DNA of 64,000 bases from contig VICG01000014.1 in assembly GCA_008692225.1 (NCBI GenBank), positions 434,001 to 498,000 on the forward strand. The letters run 5' to 3'. The stretch comes from Monilinia fructicola (lineage: Eukaryota > Ascomycota > Leotiomycetes > Helotiales > Sclerotiniaceae). The notes below the pieces were generated by a model. The model made no database searches. It was not told the DNA's origin and saw only the letters and a program-made list of their open reading frames with translations. A program made the position numbers and the translations under genes. Numbering within the stretch: position 1 is the first letter of the stretch; each line of letters starts with the position of its first letter. This document shows positions 10,331 through 23,539 of this stretch, in pieces.

Positions 10331-12648
10331 AATTATTATATTTAAAGTATTTATAAATGTTTTTTTCAAAAAAAAATTGAAATCAAATTTATTTAGATTA
10401 ATATTAATAATTCTTTTTTTTGATAAATATTATTAAATAAATTAGAACTTATAAGAAATTAAATATTTTTTAATTTTTATAATTATCTATTTATAAAGCT
10501 TTTTAATTAAATTAAATTTTTTTAAAAATAAAAATTTATAGTTTTTATTATTCTAAGCTTTCTTTGAAAAGATTAAAAGTTTTAATAAATAAATATTTTA
10601 TAGTTTTTATAATTATAATTTTTAAATAAAATCTTTTAATAAAATTTAGTTTAAAAATATATATATAATTATTTTATAAATAAAAAGTTTTATTTTTTAT
10701 TATTAAAAGATTTAATTCAAAAACTAAAAAATTTAAATAAATTAATATCTTTTCGTTTTATATAATTATTATTTATAAAGATTTTAAAAAATTGAATTTA
10801 TTTTAAAAAATATTTATAATTTTTATTTTCAAATATAATCTTATATTTTCATATTTTCTTCTATTAAAAGATTTTATTAAAAAGATTTAAAATTTTAATT
10901 AATTAATATTATTCTATTATTTATAATAATTATTTATTAAAAAAATACAAAAGTTAAATTTATTTTAAATAATATTTATAAAATTTTTTTTTGATATAAA
11001 AAAATTTTATAAAAAAGTTTTATAAAAAAGATTTAAGATTTTATTAATTTAATATATTTAAACTTTTTAAACTTTTTAGAAGTTTTGTTTATATAAAACT
11101 TTCTAATTAAATTTAGTTTAATAAATATTTATAATTGTTTTAAAAAAAAAATTTATATTTTCCTTATTTAAAGATTTTATTTTAAAAATCTACAATTTTA
11201 ATAAAAAATATATTTTGTAATTTTTAAAAAAACTTTTCTAATAAAATCTTTAAATTAAATTCATTTTAAAAAAAAAACTTTTCTATTATTTTATTTAAAG
11301 ATTTTATTTCAAATATTAAAAATTTAAATAAATTAATATTTTTTAGTTTTTTACAATTATTATTTTAAAATAAAATCTTTTAATAAAATTTATTTTAAAG
11401 TAAATTACTAAAAGCTTTTCAAATAAAAATTTATATTTTTTTTTAAAAAAGATTTTCTTTTGGAAAATCTAAAAAGTTAATAAATTAATATCTTTTAATT
11501 TTTTATTATTATTATTTTAAAATAATTTCTTAAAATTCAAATTCTTTAAAATATTACTTAAAATTTGTTTTCAAATAAAAATTTATATTATCTTTTCTTA
11601 AAAGATTCTATTTAAAAATTTAAATACTTGAATAAATAAATATATTTTTAATATTTTATAATTCCTATTTTTAAAATTTATTATATTTAAAGCTTTTTTA
11701 AAAGATATAAAAATAATTCTTTCAAATATAAATTTGTTTTTTCTTTTATTAAAAGATTTTATTAAAATAATTTAAAAATTTAATAAATAAAAATATTTAA
11801 ACTCTTTTTAAAATTCTATTAAAATTAAATTTTATAATAAGGTTTTTTTTAAATAAAATCAATAATTCTTTTTTTAATAAATTTTTTTTTAATCTATTAT
11901 TAAAAGATTTCATTTAGAAAATCTAATATTCTAATAATTAATATATTTTAATATGAAATATTTCAAGAATTATTCATTTACTATTTCTTTTAAAAATAAA
12001 TTTTTTAATATTTCCTTATAAGATAGATCTTTAGTAATATAAATTTTTGAAAGTTTTAATAAAAACATTAATATTATATTATATTTTATAGTTTTTCTTT
12101 TAAAATTTAATTAGAAAAAGAATTCTTATTATAGAATATTAATAATTTTTATTTTTAAAATCTTTTTTAGATTTTATTTTATAAAAAGGATTTATTTTAA
12201 AAGTTCAATATTTAAATAAACTTATATATTTAAGATTTTATTTAAAAAACTTAATAATTTAATATATTAATTATTATTCATTTTTTATAACTATAATTTT
12301 TCAATTTTATTATTTAATAAAAATTTATTTGAAAAAGATCAAAAAATTTTATTTTAAAGAAAGTTTCATATTCTATTTTACTATAAGATTTTATTAAATA
12401 AATCAAAGATTTTATAAAAAAAAGATATCTTTTTATTTTTTTCGAATATTAATTTAAAATCGAATTTTTAAATTAAATTCATTGAAGAAATATAGGGAAT
12501 TTATTTTTTAAAATAAAAATAAATATTTTTTTATTAAAATATTTGATTTAAGAAGTTAATAATTTTAAACAATTAATATTTTTTAACTTTTTATAATTAT
12601 TATTTTTGAATAATATCTTTAAAACAATTTCATTTGAAATAATATTTA

Positions 12649-13486
12649 AGTTATTTATTTGACTTTTATTACCTTCTTTATTGAATTAGCATTTTATATT
12701 AAAAACAACTATTTTAATATATTTATAACTTTTTAAATAATCGATATAATCAATTAAGGTTTTAAATAATAAATTTATATATCCTAATTAATACATTTTG
12801 AGAATCTTAAATTTTTGCGATTTTTTTATCAAAAGGAATTAAAGATTATAAAAAATTTAAATACTAATTTTAAATTTGTATATAAATCCTATATAAAATT
12901 AAAATATTTAAAAAGAAATTATATTTATTTAACAAAAATAATTAAAGATAATCTAAAAAAAATTAAAGAATCTTAAAATTAATCTTAATCGAATATATTA
13001 TTTTACTAATATATTATTATTTATAAGAAATGTTTAATATAAATTCTTAGATTTTAACGATAACATTTTAAATAAAAAATTTATAATTTTAATTTACTTA
13101 ATAGTTATAAATTATTATATATATTTTAAATAGCTTATTTATTAAATATTATTAAATAAAGCTTATAAAAATTTAAAGATTATTTTTAATTACTTTTATT
13201 TAGAGATTATAAATATTTATCTCAAAGTTTCAATTTTGTATATGATTTCTATACAAATCCAAAACCGAAAATTTTAATTTTTTATAATCTTTTATTATTC
13301 TTTTTAAAAGAATCGCAAAGATTTAAGATTTTTAAAATTTAGTAATAATTATATATAAAAAACTTTAATTAAAATTTAAAAAATATATATTCATTTTTTA
13401 TAAAGTTATTAATATATTAAAATGATTGTTTTTAATATAAAATATTAGTTAAATAGGAAAAGTAGCGAAAAGTAAAGTAAGCAATT
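12649..13486. mobile_element. Fold-back TIR element, decayed copy (838 bp)
   Basis: It aligns along its length with 21751-22592 but with most C/G changed to T/A. The left end AGTTATTTATTTGAC corresponds to AGTCGCCTACCTTAC, and the right end reads GTAAGCAATT. It is flanked by TA at 12647-12648 and 13487-13488. Removing it restores a satellite monomer of about 155 bp, so it was inserted into the array. Confidence 0.8.
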
Positions 13487-14598
13487 TATAATTTCTTTTT
13501 TTAAATAGAAATTTATATTTTCTTTTATTAAAAGATTTTATTAAAAAAATGAAAATTTTAAATAAATTAAGATATTTTTATTTATTATAAATGATTTTTA
13601 AATTAAAACTTTTCAAATAAATTTAATTTAAAAAATTTTTATAATTTTTTTTTTAAATAGAAATTTATAGTTTTTATTAATAAAAGATTGTATTTTGAAA
13701 ATTGAAAATTTAAATAAATTAAAATTATTTAGTTTTTTTATAACTATAATTTTAAAATGAAATCTTTTAATTAAATTCAATTGAAAACATATTTAAAATT
13801 ATTCTCTAAATAAAAATTTATATTTTTTTTATTAAAAAATATTCTTTTAAAAACTTAAGATTTTGATAAAATAATATCTTTTTATTATATAAAAATCTTA
13901 TTTATAAATGATTTTTTTAAATTTAATTTATTTAAAAATAATCTTTATAATTTTTTTAAATAAAAATTTACATTTTCTTTTATTAAAAAATTTTATTAAA
14001 AAAATTTAAAATTTTAATAGATTAATAGAATTTAATTATTAATAATTATTATATATAAATAATTTCTTAAATTTAAATTAAGATAAAATAATATTTATAA
14101 TTTAATTTAAATACAAGTTTTTCTTTTTTTTTATTAATAAACTTTATTAAGAAGATTAAAGTTTTTAATAAATTAATATCTTTTAGTTTCTTAGAATAAT
14201 TATTTATAAAGAATTTTATAAATCAGGTTTATTTTAAATAATATTTTTAATTATTTTTTAAATGAAAATATATATTTTCTTCTATTAAAGTTTTTTAATA
14301 AAAATATTAAAGGTTTCAATAGATTAATTTATTTTAATTTTTTATAATGATTTTTTTATAAACATTTTCAATTAATTTTGTTTAAAAAATATTTATAATT
14401 ATTTTCTAAATTAAAATCTATAATTTTTATTAATAAAAGATTTTCTATAAAGGATTTAAAATTGAAATAAATTAATATTTTTTAGTTATGCTAAAGTATC
14501 ATTTATAAATAATTTTTAAAAACTTTATTTTCTTTAAATAATATTTATAATATTTTTTTTATATAGAAACTTATTTTTTTTATTATTAATAAGTTTTA

Positions 14599-15154
14599 TA
14601 TTACGTAAAAGTGATAATATAGTCTTATTATATTATTAGTAAAAAATAGACCGAAGGTTTATTCCGATCTTTTAATATCAATCTTAAATATATAAAGCAC
14701 TTTATATTCTTCGATCGAAGATCTTATATTGCTTTTTTAGTTATATATACTTTTTTTATTACTTTATAGTTGTCACGCAAAAGTGATCATGTGATCCTAC
14801 CATATCATTGGTGGGGAATAGACCGAAGGTCTATTCCGATCCTCCAATACTGATCTCGAATACGTAAAGCACTCCGTGCTCTTCGATTGAAGGTTATACA
14901 CTGCTCTTTTTAATTATATATATTTCTTTTATTATTTTGTAATAAAAGCAAAATCAATAGCCTACTTATATATATTATATTCTATATTTATTCTTGCTCC
15001 TATTGGTGATCCTCGTATGCTCTCGTATAACCCGTCCTCCGTAACAATAGTAAAAGTAAAATCGATAGTTTATTTATATATACTATATTCTATATTTATA
15101 TTTGCTTCTATTAATAATTCTCGTATGCTCTTATATAACTCGTCCTCTATAATA
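14599..15154 (+). mobile_element. Old solo LTR (family 1) split by a younger copy
   Basis: 14599-14770 and 15052-15154 together align with the LTR at 14771-15046 but are far more AT-rich (TGTCACGC has become TATTACGT). Flanks are TTTTA and TTTTT, an imperfect 5-bp repeat. It lies within the satellite array. Confidence 0.8.
14771..15046 (+). mobile_element. Young solo LTR (family 1), TSD ATAGT
   Basis: 276 bp, beginning TGTCACGC and ending CGTAACA (TG...CA ends). It is flanked by perfect ATAGT at 14766-14770 and 15047-15051. It retains GC-rich stretches, including GGAATAGACCGAAGGTCTAT and CCTCGTATGCTCTCGTATAA. It is inserted in the same orientation inside an older copy of itself. There is no adjacent gag-pol. 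Confidence 0.9.
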
Positions 15155-18100
15155 TTTTTATTAAAATAATAAAAAATTTTAATAAATTAATATATTTTAA
15201 TTTTCTAATTTTTTTATTTCGATTTATTAATTAAATTTAGTTTAAGAAATATTTATAATTCTTTTTAAAATAAAAAACTTTTTTTTATTAAAGGAATCAT
15301 TTTATAAGATTTAAGATTTTGAAAAATTAATATAATTTAATTGTTTAAAAATGTTTTTTAAATAATTTTTTAATATTAAATTTCTTAATAATAATATTTA
15401 TAATTTTTTATATTTATTATTTATAGAAAATTTCTAAATTTAAATTTATATTAATTAATATTAATAATTCTTTTTTTATTATAGAAGTTTATACTTTCTT
15501 TTATTGAAAGATTTTATTAAAAAGATTTAAAATTTCAATAAATTAATATATTTGGATTTTCTATAATTCTTTCTTATAATAAAATTTTGAAATTGAATTT
15601 GATTTAAAAAACATTTTTAAATAGGAATTTTTAGTTTTTATTATTCAAAGATTTTATTTTTAAGATTTAAAATTTAAATTAATTAATATTTTTAAGTTTT
15701 TTGAAATTATGATATTTATATAATCTATTTTAATTAAATTAATCTTAATAACTATTGAAAAAAGATTTTTTAAATAAAAGTATATAGTTTTTATTATTAA
15801 AAATTTTATTAAAATAAATAACGATTTTAATAAATTATTATTTTAAAAAAATTTTATTAAATATAGATTAATAAAAAAAATAATATTATAATCTTTTTTT
15901 AAATAAAAGTTTTATCTTTTTTTATTTATCTTTTTTTTATTAAAACGTTTTATAAAAACAATTAAAACTTTGAATATATTGAAATATTTTAAATTTTTAA
16001 AATTATTATTTTTAAATAAATCTTTTTATTTAATTTATTTTAAAAATATATATAATCATTTTATATAGAAAAAGTTTTATTTTTCTTTATTAAAAGATTT
16101 TATTTAAAAAATCTAAAATATTTATAAAATAATATCTCTTAATTATTTATAATAATTATATATATCTAATCTTTTAATTAATCTTTTTTTTAAAATATTT
16201 ATAGTTTTCTTTTAAATGAAATTTTATTTTTCTTTTATTTATAAATTTTATTTAAAAAATAAAATATTAAAAATAAATATTTTGATTTTTTAATTATTAA
16301 TATTCATTATTTTTAAATGAACTTATGAAATTAAATTTATTTTAAATAATATTAAAAATTCTTTTTAAAAAAAAATTTATATTTCTTTTCATTAAAAGAT
16401 TTTTTTAACAGATTTAAAAATTTTAATAAATTCACATATTAAAGTTTCTTATAATTATTATTTTTGAATAATCTACTTTGAAAATTAAAAAATTCTAATA
16501 AATTAATATTTTCTAGTTTTCTATAATAATAATTTTAAAATAAAAGCTTCTAATTAGATTTAGTTTAAAAAGTATTTATATTTATTTTTTTAAAAAATAT
16601 CTTTTTTTTAATTAAAAGATTTTATTATTTAAAGGATTTAAGATTTTAATAAATTAATATTTTTAAATTATTTATATTTATTATTTATAAAAAAAATTTT
16701 AAAAAAATAAATTTTTTTTTTAATATTTATAATCCTTTTTTTTAATAAATGTTTATATTTATTTTATTAAAAGATTTTATTAAAAAGATTTAATATCTAA
16801 ATAAATTTTTATATATAAACTTTTTAAAATTTTTTTTCTAATAAAATTTTAAAATCGAATACAATTTAAAAAGCATTTATAAATAGGAATTTTTAGTTTT
16901 TATTATTAAAAAGGTTTAATTTTACAAATTTAAAATTTAAAATAATAAATATTTTTTCAGTTTTTTTAAATTATAATATTTAAAGGTATTTTTTTATTTC
17001 AATAACTATTCAAAAAAAGTTTATAAATAAAAATAAATAGTTTTTATTATTAAAAGATTTTATTAAAATAAATAATAATTTAAATTAATTATTATTTTAA
17101 AATAATTTTATTAAATATAGATTACTTAAAAGAATATTTATAATTTTTAATTAAATAAAAAATTATATCTTTTTTTTGTTAAAAAGTTTAAGAAAAATAT
17201 TTTAAACTTTTAATAAATTAATATATTTTGGTTTTTTAAAATTACCATTTTAAAATACACCTTCTTATTTCATTTACTTTAAATAATATAAATAATTATT
17301 CTATATAGAAAAAGGTTTATTTTTATTTATTAAACTATTTTATTAAAATTATTTAAAATATTAATAAAATAATGTCTTTTAACATTTATAATATTTATAT
17401 ATAAATAATTTTTAAATTAATTTTTTTTGAATAATATTTATTACTTTTTTTTAAATAAAATTTTATTTTTCTTTTATTTATAAGTTTTATTAAAAAAATG
17501 AAATATTTTCATAAATTATTATTTTTTAATTATTAAGATCTATTATTCTTAAATAAACTTTTTAAATTAAATTTACTTTAAATAATATTTAAAATTCTTT
17601 GTAAAAAAAATCTATATTTTCTTTTATTAAAAGAGTTTCTTAATAAAACTAAAGATTTTAATAAGATTATATATTTAAGTTCTTCATAATTATTATTTTA
17701 AATAATATCTTTAAATTAAATTATTCAAAATAATATCTTTAATTTTTTCTTTTAAAAAAAGTTTCTTTTTTTTTTAAAAAGTTTCATTAAAAAAATTAAA
17801 TATTTTCATAAGTTAATATATTTAAATTATTTATAAATCTTTTTTTATATAAAAGATTTCTATATATAAAATATTTTTTTTATAAAATGTTTTTTAATAA
17901 TATTTAAAAATTTTTTTTTTAAAAAAGATTTTCATTTTCTTATTAAAAGATTTTATTTAAAAGATTTAAGATTTTAATAAATTAATAAATTTTCATTTTT
18001 TATTTTTCTTTTTTAATAAAACTTATTAATTAAATTTAGTTTTAAAAATATTTATATATTAAAAGATCTTATTAAGAATATTTAATATTTTAATAAATTA

Positions 18101-18299
18101 ATATATTTTAATACTTTATACTTTTCTTTTAGATAAACTTTTTTCTTTTAATTTTATTTAAAAAATATGGAAAATTATTTTTTAAATAAAAATCTATAGT
18201 TCTTCTTATTAAAAGATTTTATATAAAAATAAAAAATTTTATTAAATTAATATTTTTAAGTTTTTTATATTAATATTATTTAAAATAAAATTTTTCTTT

Positions 18300-21200
18300 A
18301 TAAATTCATTATAAATAATAATTATTAAAAATAAAAGAATAATAATTTATTAAAATATTAAATCTTTTATATTAAATCTTTCAATAATAAAAACTATAGA
18401 TTTTTATTTAAAAAAAAATAAAAATATTTTTTAAATTAAATTAAATAAAAATGTTTAATATAAGAAAAAATTATAAAAAAATTAAACTATATTGATTTAT
18501 ACAAATCTTAAATTCTTTAAATAAAATCTTTATATAAAAAAGAATATAGATTTTTATTTAAAAAATTATTAGAAATATTTCTTATATATAAACTTTTATT
18601 GAAAAAGATATTTATAAAATATTTTAATATATTAGTTTATTGAAATCTTTAATCTTTTTAATAAAATCTTTTAATAAAAAAATTAGAAATTTTTTTTTTT
18701 ATAATGAATAATTATAAATATTTTTTAAAAAAAAAAGTTTTATTAAAAAAATATTTATAAAAAATTAAAATATATTTTTTTATTAAAATCTTTATATTTT
18801 TTTAATAAAACCTTTTAATAAAAAAAAAGAAAAACTTTTATATTATTTTCAATAATTTTATTTTCAAGAATTAAAATATATAAAATTAAATATTATTAAA
18901 AAGCTTTATTTTAAAAATATTTTTTAGAAAAATAAAAAGATATATTATTTTATTAAAATCTTAAATAATTTATATTCTATTTTTTAATAGAAGAAAGTAT
19001 AAACTTTTATTTAAAAAAAGATTATATATTTATAAAAAAGTTTTTATTAAATAAAATTCATAAATTATAATTATAAAAAATTGATATATATTAATTTATC
19101 AAAATATCTAATTTCTTTATGAAAATTTTATAAGAAAAAAATACAAAAGTTTTTAATTTAAAGAATTAATTTTTTAATTTTTTTAAATAAATTTAATTAA
19201 AAGATTTTTTTAATATAATTATTATAAAAAATTAAAAGATATAAATCAATTAAAATATTAGATTTTTTAAATTAATCTTTTTTTTAAAAAAAAGTTTAGT
19301 TTTAGAAATTATTTTTTTTTTAAAAAACTTTATTATAAATTCAAATTTAAAAATATAATTCTAAAAAATAAAGATATTTAAATTTATTAAAATTTAAGAT
19401 TCCCTAAATGAAATATTTGAATAAAACAAAATATAAAATTTCATTTCAAAAAGAATTATTTATATTATTTTAAAACAATTAATTATAATACAAAATTTAA
19501 AAATACTAATTATAAGAAGTTAAAATATATTTATTTATTAAACTATTATATTTTCTATAAAAAAATGTTTTAATAAAAAAAATATAGATTCTTTTTTTTA
19601 AAAATAAATTTTAAAGATTTTTTTAAATTGAAATTATTTTCAAAGTTTTATTAAAACCAAATTTATAGAATAAAAAAATATATTAAATTATTAAAATCTT
19701 TAAAGTCTATAATAAAGTCTTTAAATAAAAGGAAATATAGATCTTTTTTTTAAAGTTATTATAAATATTATATAAGATAAATTTAATTTTAAAGTTTTAT
19801 TAAAAAATAATAATTATATAATTTAAAAAATACTAATTTTTAAAAATATTAAATTTTTAAAATAGAAGATTTATTTAAAAAATAAATCGTTAATTTCTTT
19901 TTCAATGAATTTAATTGAAAATTTCATTTTTAAAAGATATTAAAGAAAAATTTAAAGATATAAACTTATTAAGGTTAAAAATATATTTTTAATAATTTTC
20001 AAAGTAAATCTAATTAATAGATTTTATTTAAAAATAAAAAATCTAAAAAATTAAGAGATATTTTTCATTAGAATTTATAATCTTTTGATTTAACTTCTTA
20101 AATAAAAAAAAATATTTAATTTTATTAAGAAAAGGATTTTCTTATTTTTTTAAAATGATTTATAATAAAATAAAATTTAAAGATAATAATTATATTAAAT
20201 TATAAAAAATCAATTTATAAATAAATTAAAAAAAATTTAAATAGAAATTTGAAATAAAAGAAAATATAGAATTTTATTTAAAAGAAAATCTTTTTTTAAA
20301 AAAAATTTATTATAAATTTAAATTTAAAATACAATTATAAAAAATTAACATATATTTATATTTTGAAATATTAAAATTTTTCTTTAACATTTTCAAATAT
20401 AAGAAAATAAAAATTTTCTTAGAAAAAATAAATTATAAATATAAATCTAAAGTTGATTTAATTTTAAGAAATGATTTAAAAATAATAACTTTAAGTAATT
20501 AAAAGATATTAATTTATTTAACTTTAAGGTTTTTTAGAAAAAATCTTTTAATAAAGAAAATATAATTTTTTTATTTTAAAGAAAATTAATAATATCTCTT
20601 AAATTTAATTTTAATAAAAAGTTTAATTGAATAAAATAGTTAAAAAAAAGTTTTAATATATTAATTTATTAAAATCTTTAATAATTGTAATAAAATTTAT
20701 TAATAGAAAAAGATAAAAATTTTGAATTTATAAAAAATCAAAATATTAATTAAAATAATTTTTGATTAAAAGATTTTATTTTAAATTTTAAACTCTAAAA
20801 AAATTCAAAGATATTAATTAATTAAAATTTTTAACATTTTTAATAAAAGCTTTTTATAATGAAAACTTTAGATTTTTTTTAAAAAAAAGAATTATAAATA
20901 TTTTTAAAATTTAATCTATTTAAAAAGTTTTGTATAAAAGAATAATTATAAAAAATTCAAATATATTATTTTATTAAAAACTTTAATGCTTATGATAAAA
21001 CTTTTTAATAAAAGAATATAATAATTTTCATTTAAAGAAATTATAATATTATTATTTTAGATAAATTTAATTTTAAGAAATCTTTTATAAATAATAATTA
21101 TAAATAATAAAAAAATATTAGTTTATTAAAATCTTTAATCTTTTAATAATATCTTTTAATAAAAAGATATATAAGTTTTTATTAATAATATAATTATAAA

Positions 21201-21485
21201 TATTTTTAAAATTCAATTACACTAAATAATTCTATTTAAAAGATCTATTATAAAAAGTAAAAATATATTAATTTATTAAAAGCTTTAATTTCTCAAATGA
21301 AACTTTTTTATAAAAGAAAATGTAAATTTTTATTTAAGAAAAAATTATAAAGATTTTTTTAAACAAATTTAATTTGAAAAAACAATTTAAAAAAATAATT
21401 TTAAATAATTAAAATATATTTATTTATTAAAATCTTTAATATTTTATATATAATATTTAAATGAAAATAAATACAAATGTTTATT
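18300..21485 (-). repeat. AT-rich satellite, about 150-bp monomer, inverted orientation
   Basis: The same monomer is now in reverse complement, for example TTAATAAAATCTTTTAATAA followed by TAGATTTTTATTTAAA. Anchors lie near 18375, 18532, 18664, 18808, 19122, 19275, 19412, 19563 and 19715, a spacing of about 130-157 bp. The switch from + orientation falls at about 18.26-18.33 kb without an evident foreign insertion. Confidence 0.78.
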
Positions 21486-21524
21486 TTAAGAATAATTATT
21501 TATTATTTATTATTTATTATTTCA

Positions 21525-22640
21525 ATATAAAATAACCGGAATGGAATAACCGGAATAAAACGGCCGGAATAATTAAGCTCTAAAAGCAAAATGGAAAGTC
21601 GGTATTAAAAATTAAGGTTTTTGCTTACTAATGTTCGACCAATTAAATTTTTTGCGGAATACTTATGACTAATTACAAAAGAGCTTTGAGATTTAAAGTT
21701 TATGTTTTTGCATTTTGAACCTCCTATAGTACAAGTATAATAATCACATAAGTCGCCTACCTTACTTCTCGCCACCCCCCCCCCCATTTGGCCAGCATTT
21801 CACACCAAAAACAGCCATTTTAACGTATTTATAACTCTACGAAGAATAAATATATATTTTTTAAATTTTAATTAAAGCTTCTATTATAATTATTAATAGA
21901 TTCTGAAAATCTTAAATTTTTGCGATTTTTTTATAAAGAGTAATAAAAGATTATAGAAAATTAAAATTTTCGGTTTTGGATTTGTATGGAAATCACATAT
22001 AAAAATTGAAACTTTGAAATAAATATTTATAATTTCTAAACAAAAATAACTAAAAATAATCTATAAATTTTTAAAGAATCTATTAATTAATATATAATAA
22101 ATAAGCTATTTAAAATATATATAATAATTTGAAACTATTGAGTAAATTGAAATTAGAAAATTTTCACCTAAAATTTTATCGTTAAAATCTAAGAATCTAT
22201 ATTAAACATTTATTATAAATAATAATATATTATTAAAATAACATATTCGATTAAGATTGGGTTTAAATTTCTTTAATTTTTTTTAGATTATTTTTAGCTA
22301 TTTTTGTTAAATAAATATAATTTCTTTTTAAAGATTTTGATTTTGTATAGGGATTTACATACAAATCTAAAATCAGAATTAGAATTTTTTATAATCTTTT
22401 ATTACTCTTTATAAAAAAATCGCAAAAATTTAAGATTTTCAAAATCTATTAATTATTATATATAGAAGCTCTAATTAAAATTTAAAAAATATATATTCAT
22501 TTTTCGTAAAGTTATAAATACGTTAAAATGGCCGTTTTTGGTGTGAAATGCTGGCCAAATGGGGGGGGTGGCGAGAAGTAGGGTAGGCGACTTAATATAA
22601 CAAATTGATGAACTAAGATTCTTCGAATCCATAATCTAAT
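21525..22640 (+). repeat. Dispersed repeat, copy 2 (carries a fold-back insertion)
   Basis: 21525-21750 plus 22595-22640 matches copy 1 at 9988-10330 in direct orientation. This copy keeps more C and G (for example CCGGAATGGAATAACCGG). It is interrupted by the fold-back element at 21751-22592. Confidence 0.8.
21751..22592. mobile_element. Fold-back TIR element, best-preserved copy (842 bp)
   Basis: It starts AGTCGCCTACC with a poly-C tract, then ATTTGGCCAGCATTTCACAC, and ends with the mirror GTAGGCGACT. It is flanked by TA at 21749-21750 and 22593-22594. The arms extend inward for roughly 330 bp as an imperfect inverted repeat, leaving a spacer of about 180 bp. No open frame remains. TA duplication suggests Tc1/mariner-type mobilisation in trans. 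The empty site is seen in copy 1 of the host repeat. Confidence 0.9.
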
Positions 22641-23539
22641 TTTTTTCTTAGAAATTCTTATCAATTATATTTTAAAATTAATAAAATGTAAAGTTTAAAC
22701 CTAGTTATTTTTATTTATTTTTATTAAAAAATTTCATCTTAGTAAGATTAAAAAATTTTAATAACTTATATATAGAATGTTTTCCTTATATAAGATAAAT
22801 AATCTCTTTATAAATTTTATATTATTTAATTTTATATAATTAAGGATTTATAAAAGAAATTTATAGATATAAATTAGCTTATTTTTATATAATTTTTATT
22901 AATATCGAATATATTCATTTAAATTTTATAATATATTTTATAAGATAAATTACTCTTATACTATAGAAAATTAAATTAATTACTCTTATATAATCAAAAT
23001 CGAAAATATTTCACTATAATACTATAAGTATAGAATCTATATTAATAATAAAGTTTTATCTTTAATTATAATAATATATATATAAGAATAATTTACCGTA
23101 TTTTATAATGTTTAATAATTTATTAGGAATATTAAAAGTTAAGAAATAAAGGTTTTTAGTGTAAAAACATAGGGGTGTAGCAAGCTGTCAACTCTTACAA
23201 TAAATGATCATAATAATATTTCTAACCTGTCACCACCACCACCACACAAGGTTTGCCATCTATCTACTTCCCCTAGACGTAAACATTTAGCAAAATGAAC
23301 AAAGCCGCAAAAGTGCAATTTCTTACAGCAGACTCCAAATCCCAACTCCATAAAATGAACAGCCAGCGGAAAATGAATCTCGATCACCAGATCTTTCGAA
23401 TTTGAAAACAGCAAATCTGAAATTTGCTGCGAAGCAAGTCATTTCACCGGGAGATAATTACTTATTCATCTGTCGAAGCCTTCCAATCAAAGATCAAAGC
23501 CAGGATCAATGTCAACGACTCGAAAATTCCCCAGGTGTT

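Larger units (their letters stand above)
10330..18300 (+). repeat. AT-rich satellite, about 150-bp monomer, + orientation
   Basis: Monomers share the order ATTAAAAGATTTTATT, then AATTTTAATAAATTAATAT, TTTTTATAATTATTA, a TAAAATCTTTTAA-like segment, AATATTTATAATT and TAAAAATTTATATTTTCTTT. The ATTAAAAGATT anchor recurs near 13530, 13681, 13834, 13984, 14136, 14285, 14436 and 14588, a spacing of 149-153 bp. Elsewhere spacing is about 140-160 bp with occasional longer units. The array is interrupted by a fold-back element (12649-13486) and nested LTRs (14599-15154). Almost all C and G are lost, as expected from heavy RIP. Confidence 0.8.
7644..23195. other. AT-rich block bounded by matching inverted ends
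   Basis: The sequence inward from 7644 and the reverse complement inward from 23195 match over about 100 bp. Both start AGAGTT after a TA and share ACTTTTAATAT, then TAATAAATTATTA, then ATTATAAAA. This may mark the two ends of one 15.55-kb element later filled with other repeats, or two members of one TIR family that happen to lie at each side. Confidence 0.5.

Noticed and set aside
14640..14860. Possible tRNA or structured RNA around the GGAATAGACC hairpin
   Set aside because: The hairpin lies within the LTR copies and no cloverleaf or TTCGANTC arm pattern is present.
7644..23195. Giant cargo-carrying element (Starship-like)
   Set aside because: No tyrosine recombinase or cargo gene remains; the content is satellites and small non-coding elements.
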